This document shows positions 59,481 through 64,000 of a stretch of 64,000 bases of DNA, one piece after another. The position numbers and the translations under genes were made by a program. The first letter of the stretch is position 1; every line of letters begins with the position of its first letter. The notes beneath the pieces are model-generated. The model ran no database searches, had not been told where the DNA came from, and saw nothing but the letters and a program-made list of their open reading frames with translations. This DNA comes from Rhynchosporium graminicola. Taxonomy: Eukaryota; Ascomycota; Leotiomycetes; Helotiales; Ploettnerulaceae. Location: NCBI GenBank assembly GCA_900074885.1, contig FJUW01000007.1, positions 548,704 to 612,703 on the forward strand, written 5' to 3'.

Positions 59481-60666
59481 ATGCAGCGGATTACTTCAAC
59501 GCCTGTATTAAAGCTCATCGCTGCAATAATATTCGTGCCGCTAGGTATACGATGGGTGCTGGAACATATACACGACAAAGAGGCATGGCCTGGTTTGGTG
59601 CAGCCCACGACAAGCGTGGAGAGTTACTGGGTGAATTGGAACAAGAAGCAGTATATCCAGATTGTGGCAGACGAGGAGAATTTGTGTAGCGCGGTAATGA
59701 TATGGTTCGATATTGAGCAGATAGGGAGTCGTGCTCGGAGGTAGGCCGCAAGTGTACGTGGTTAATGCAGACAAACGCTTACCTTTTGACTTTCGCAGAA
59801 TGTTAGTCTACCCCTCCAATTGGAGTCCAGATGAAATGGAAACCGACCCGGCGCTCAAAAACACCTTGACGCGTAAAGCCCACCTCTTGCGCGAAGCCAG
59901 AGATAAATACTATGCTGATCTATACCCTATTGACGCATTGAACGAGGACGATTCTTCTCGAGCTATATGGACAGATCCTTACATCAAGTTACTAGCGTTT
60001 AACCTCACGCAGTTTTCGCGGGTTCTCGTTCTTGACTCAGCTTCACAACCGAGAGGAAACCTTGATGCTGTGTTCCTTATTCCAAAGGCGGTGTTGGCTA
60101 TGCCATGGGTGTACTGGGGCGAGCTAAAAGGATGGGCGTTCTCGAACCAGGTGATGCTTATTATACCCTCTATGAGCGGATTTGCGAAGATGGAAGGGGA
60201 GATCAAAAGATCCAGCACGAATCCAGATCAATATGACCTCTCCATAGTCGAGAAACTCTACAAAAGCCACACCCTAAAGCTACCCCAACGTCCATTCCAC
60301 CTGACAACCGGCGAGTTCCGCCGACAAGACCATTCGAAATACCTTGGTTCCGGTTCGGCACAGAAATGGGACCCAGAAGTCGCACTCCAAAATTCCAAAA
60401 TGTTACATTTTTCGGATTGGCCTATCCCGAGACCTTGGGATGGTGCAGCGCAGACGATGCTGAATAGATATATGCCGAAGTGTCTGAAAAGCGAGTGGTT
60501 TGGGGCGACGAATTGTAAGGATCGCATGTTGTGGATGCAGCTTTATGCTGAGTATGCTGCGAAGAGGAAGGGGTTTTGTGGGAGCCATTTTGAGGTCAAG
60601 GTACAAGATCAAAAACCTGATGCTATGGTGAGGGCGGGAAGGTATTTTCACGATGATCTTATGTGA
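59481..60666 (+). CDS. GT8-family glycosyltransferase (fungal Gnt1-like), type II membrane protein
   Basis: Two exons, 59481-59740 and 59799-60666, joined across a 58-nt GTAGGC...CAG intron; the split Arg codon restores the family stretch QIGSRARRMLVYPSNW. The product is about 375 residues from the ATG at 59481; one at 59376 would add 35 mostly basic residues. A signal anchor (VLKLIAAIIFVPLGI) follows a short cytosolic tail, so the enzyme is probably Golgi-lumenal. Family blocks in order are YIQIVADEENLCSAVMI, WTDPYIKLLAFNLTQFSRVLVLD, GNLDAVF, MPWVYWGELKGW, TGEFRRQDHSKYLG and LHFSDWPIPRPW. Such proteins are annotated as glycogenin-like or as alpha-N-acetylglucosaminyltransferase Gnt1. The metal-binding DxD, normally DSD here, reads D166-S-A168, so activity is doubtful. 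The substrate is not predictable. Confidence 0.85.
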
Positions 60667-61190
60667 TGGAAAGGGGAGGGGTTTGCCTTTTGAGTTGAGT
60701 CCTTTGTTGTATTACGCGAAGGATGATATGATACCCAATAGCTAGCCGTGCAATTAATTGTTTCAGGATTAATGTATGTTATGTTGGATGTTCACCCACA
60801 GAATTAAACATCGAAACTCCCCTACTCGTATTCTTCCCAATCCATTCGAATCCACCCCCCACAAATATTAACGCTGGAAAACCCTCTTACCTCAAAGTAA
60901 TTTCCCCCTTTTAGACATGCGAAGCTGAAAGATTCGTGTCCGATGAGTGTAACATTCTCACTTTCGATTCAATGATCATGAAAGTCACGACACTATTCCG
61001 AAACTTTACTAAATCTTGATATCAAAGTCACCTAAAAACATTGAATTTCATAAAATGGCAAGATGCCGAAACTACGAATTTGATTCAGAACTTTCAATAC
61101 CAACTCGTCAAGTCGCTTTACCGGTCACGAACTGGGATGGGCCAGCCTCCATACATCCTCTTCACTCCATATCATATCCACATCTCGACT
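60667..61190. other. Convergent intergenic region
   Basis: Lies between the 3' ends of the GT8 gene (+) and the MAPEG gene (-). Nothing further recognised. Confidence 0.5.
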
Positions 61191-61993
61191 TTAGAATCCC
61201 CAATATCCCTTAACAAGCACCGCAGCATACGCGCCCAGCCCACCAAGAACACCCAGACTTCCCACATACCCAATAGGTCGTCCCACACCTCCATCGCCAA
61301 AGTTACCCTTGATCATCAATCCCGCCTCTGCATGAGCGATTCTCAAAGCGAGGAGCGCTCCCATGGTGTAGTTGAGAGCTTCTCTGTTACCTCCATTCAG
61401 CTCGGCGATGATGAGCAAGATGAATGCAAGAGGAACGCCCTCGAGGAAATTGGTGTGAGAGTGGCTCGCGAGCTCGAGGACGGAGTACTTTTCCGCTGAC
61501 TCCTGGAATGGGTGTTAGTGGAGAAGTGGGAGGGGGGGAAGGGAGAGAGGAAGAGGTACGGAGGTGTCTTTGTCGCCAAAGTAAACTTCTTTCTTGATCC
61601 GTTGGGAAAAAATCCTGCTGGAGAGGAAGATATTGTATAGTGTGAAGGGAGCTGCCCATGCACCGGCGATGGCTGGGAGAGAAGTTAGTTACTGCGATGC
61701 TAAGCAAAGGCATCAATTATGCATGTGATTTTGAAGTGTTACTTGAGTCCTGCAATATCTTCGCGGCTTTGAGACCGAATTACAGAATTTAAAGAAGTAA
61801 CACTTTGAAGTTACATGATGATTTGATTACTTTGTCAAGATGAATAGGCCTTCACTTCGCCGGAGACAAATTTGCCCAGCGTCGGATAGTTGAAGGTCGA
61901 AACCTCGACTATTTAGGATTAGGAACTTGAGGTAAGTAACTTACGCAAGAGCTTGGGGATGGCGGAGATACCAACGTTAGACATATTAGACAT
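61191..61993 (-). CDS. MAPEG-family membrane protein
   Basis: Three exons: 61993-61945, 61672-61560 and 61502-61191, with introns of 272 nt (GTAAGT, TAACTAAC branch region, CCCAG) and 57 nt (GTACCT, ACTAAC, CCAG). The total is 474 nt, 157 residues. The order of blocks is that of the family: a short N-terminus, first membrane helix (AGAWAAPFTLYNIFLSSR), YFGDKD, ASHSHTNFLEGVPLAFILL (conserved Asn/Glu), AELNGGN, LLALRIAHAEAGL, and the typical fungal ending GRPIGYVGSLG...LVKGYWGF. MAPEG proteins are four-helix membrane proteins, many with glutathione transferase activity; fungal members of this subgroup are uncharacterised, so a detoxification role is only an inference. The conserved features are intact and nothing suggests loss of function. 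Confidence 0.85.
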
Positions 61994-62666
61994 AGTGAAT
62001 TGTCTCTCTCGTGTTTTGGGTTTCGAAGTGATGTCTACTCAGAAGTGATTGCAGAAAATATCAAAAGAAATGGGATGTTGCTCAATTGTTGTAAATAGAG
62101 CTCTTAACCAAGATAGCTTCCTTTCCCCCGCAGCTAACTCTAAGAGCGCCATAATGGCAAACAGTCTATAACTGGACCGAATGATGTTTAGGCGGACGCC
62201 AAAAGATCGCCATCAGGTTGGTTACAGCACTAGCTACTGATCAACGACGACGAGGACGAGCATCCGAGGCCGGGCAAATTCGTCTTGGCGGACGCGAAAT
62301 GCCCATGTACATTTGGGAAGTCGCGATTCAATACTAATAACGCCACAAGTATACGAGGACGATTCCTGAATCATTTTTCAAATTCGTACATTTTTTTTTG
62401 ATGACTTTCAAAGTCTGAAAAGATAAGCTTCACGCCGAAGTTCCAAATGGCTTCGCTCGAGATGAGTTTGGCTGGCTCGATCTCGAATTCTCTCTCTATC
62501 CTTCAGAATCTACTTGACAAGAGAATGGGAAGTGAACAAGTGAAGCCCGTCTCTATATTCTTCTTCGCATCTAGTAGTCCTGTATATTCTAGGAGGCGGA
62601 AGTATCAATGTACTGAAACACAGCATCTCCCAAATGATACAGGAGTAGAGAGACTTCTCAGGAAAT
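61994..62666. other. Intergenic, upstream of the MAPEG gene
   Basis: Holds the MAPEG promoter and the 3' flank of the next minus-strand gene. An 82-codon plus-strand frame (62447-62695) shows no motif and is not called. Confidence 0.5.
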
Positions 62667-63510
62667 TCAGCAAACACTCTCCCAAAGAGCAGTAACACTC
62701 TTCCAATGTCTGTCAGAATCTGCAAGTAAATGACCACAGTGCATAGTGTCAACCCACCTGTCCCCTTGCACTGTATAACCCAAAGCCTTCCCATCCCGCA
62801 TATGCTCCTCCACAAACTCCCAATGGACCTTATCATCCGCCTCACTGTAGATATACATCCTCGGAGCATCTGTATCAAAATACATTTTGGTATTCAAATC
62901 CACTCTCACTTGAGCTATCATGTCCAGCTTCCTACTGACCCAATAAGCGAAAATATACATAAAAAACATGATCCGTATCCCGATATTGGCGAGAGCATTT
63001 AGAATTGGGTTCTTGGGTAAAGCAACGGCGAAAGCACGGATTGTCGCTGCGTATTGCACTTTGCCGGGTGTGCTGTCTAATATCATTCCTGTGACGGGTA
63101 ATGGGCGCCCTGTCTTCGTGGCGTATGTTTTGGCTACTAGGCATGTTGACCATGCGCCGCCTACAGAGAAGAAGTGTACGAGGACTTTGGTGGAGGGAGG
63201 GAGGGTGTAGAGGATGTCCATGGCAGCCTTGATGCGCTTCAGGCTTGCGGAGTTGGGGAGGAAGGCCGCGTCGATGGAGGTTGTTATTATGGCTAAAATG
63301 CGCGCTGATGGGTATAGGGTTTCGTATTTGGCAGTGTACTTCGCCAAAGTTTCTGGGAGATGCATCCATCCAGCCTGCGACGAGGATGAGATCTGGATAG
63401 GTGGAGTGTTTTGCTTTCGGCGTGGTAGGTTCGAGGTAGAAGACAGATGGACCGAGGCGTACGAAATGCTCCCATGCTACAGGAGCTTTTGCGACATCTC
63501 TGGATGACAT
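62667..63510 (-). pseudogene. TMEM53/DUF829 (PaxU-like) alpha/beta-hydrolase-like gene with an apparent frameshift
   Basis: From the ATG at 63510 the frame reads LGPSVFYLEPTTPK and YPDLILVAGWMDASPR, then must shift by one base at an AAA run (63350-63352) to continue with LAKYTAKYETLYPSARILAI and on to the stop at 62667, about 280 residues in all. The two halves join without missing or extra residues relative to the family, so an intron is unlikely. Family features are the GWMDA-type first block, a nucleophile-elbow region (VHFFSVGGAWS), GMILDSTPG, a membrane-like segment (IRIMFFMYIFAYWVS), MYIYSEADDKVHW and the late-His block (DTMHCGHLL). The family includes TMEM53 and PaxU, with no firm biochemical role. 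The shift could be a sequencing error or a true loss. Confidence 0.75.
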
Positions 63511-64000
63511 AGCGAGGGAATTCTGTTAGTGATTAAAAGAAGTGGGAGTGCACCTACATTTGTGTGTATCTCAAAGGCTTGTCTGGCTCTTATGCCAGCA
63601 TTGTGCTTGTTCGATGTGGTTTTGTGCCTCTCGAAGGGAATGGGGTCTTGTCTTTTCTACAATCGCCAAGTACCGAGGCTGGTCCATCAAAACATTTGCT
63701 TGACACGCGCCTTCAGAGATATTGCATTCTTGAGATTCTGGTTGGCCCTGTCATATATCCAGCTTTCTCTCAACAAGACTTCTATGCCTCATTCCGGGTT
63801 CCGGAACGGGCTCGATTGTACCGAGCCAAGGCCGCAAAAAACCCGAGTTTGAGAAAATGATCCCGACGTTAAGAATTGAGTTTTAGCATTTCATGCAAAA
63901 TTACAAATATACAAATGATGATTGATGGATTTACTTCAGACTTACTACTCACACGGTGCTTGTCATCGAACTAAAAGCTCGTTCACGAACTCGGCGTTCA
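63511..64000. other. Right edge, no gene recognised
   Basis: Two overlapping plus-strand frames (63529-63852 and 63564-63860) have no recognisable motif; at most one could be an exon of a gene beyond the window. Confidence 0.4.

Overview
The window looks like a piece of a filamentous ascomycete genome (Pezizomycotina; Leotiomycetes is my guess from protein flavour and from RIP-like, that is repeat-induced point mutation, decay). It has two halves. Positions 1-31.9 kb are AT-rich, almost free of open frames, depleted by eye in CpA/TpG and rich in TpA, and made of nested, RIP-degraded transposons. From about 31.9 kb to the end is ordinary gene-bearing sequence with short introns, simple repeats and recognisable conserved genes.

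Transposon half. One minus-strand Ty3/gypsy element (called G2 here) has matching 235-bp LTRs at 6468-6702 and 30940-31174 and the same 5-bp target duplication (AAAAC) outside both. Nested in it are a plus-strand chromodomain Ty3/gypsy element (G1, 10233-21799, two 268-bp LTRs, GTTTC duplication) and a small Gag-type non-autonomous LTR element (X, 22129-23709, 202-bp LTRs, AGTAG duplication). A second G2 copy enters from the left edge (1-2545), followed by a second X copy (to 3934) and a RIP-degraded DDE_3 (Tc1/mariner-IS630-like) transposase (4499-5225). G2 itself sits in an older minus-strand reading frame, now a pseudogene in two parts. Four long near-perfect direct duplications, each joined by N, look like unmerged contig overlaps. 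Removing them and the nested insertions leaves G2 at about 6.6 kb and G1 at about 7.8 kb, normal sizes for the class.

Gene half, in order: vacuolar membrane M28 metalloprotease Pff1 (+); an uncharacterised two-exon gene (+); MOT1/BTAF1, the Snf2-type TBP-displacing ATPase (-), with two tiny 5' exons; an Ark1/Prk1/AAK1-type kinase (+) with two short introns; two poorly supported small frames; a probably decayed multi-segment gene (-); a GT8-type glycosyltransferase (+) with a changed DxD motif; a MAPEG-family membrane protein with three exons (-); and a TMEM53/DUF829 alpha/beta-hydrolase-like gene with an apparent single-base frameshift (-). I see no shared pathway among them; they look like unlinked housekeeping and accessory genes. 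I saw no rRNA, tRNA or CRISPR array.

I found no clearly new biological system. The most informative signals are the nested-element geometry, the LTR sharing between X and G1, the gene broken by G2, and the MOT1 microexons.
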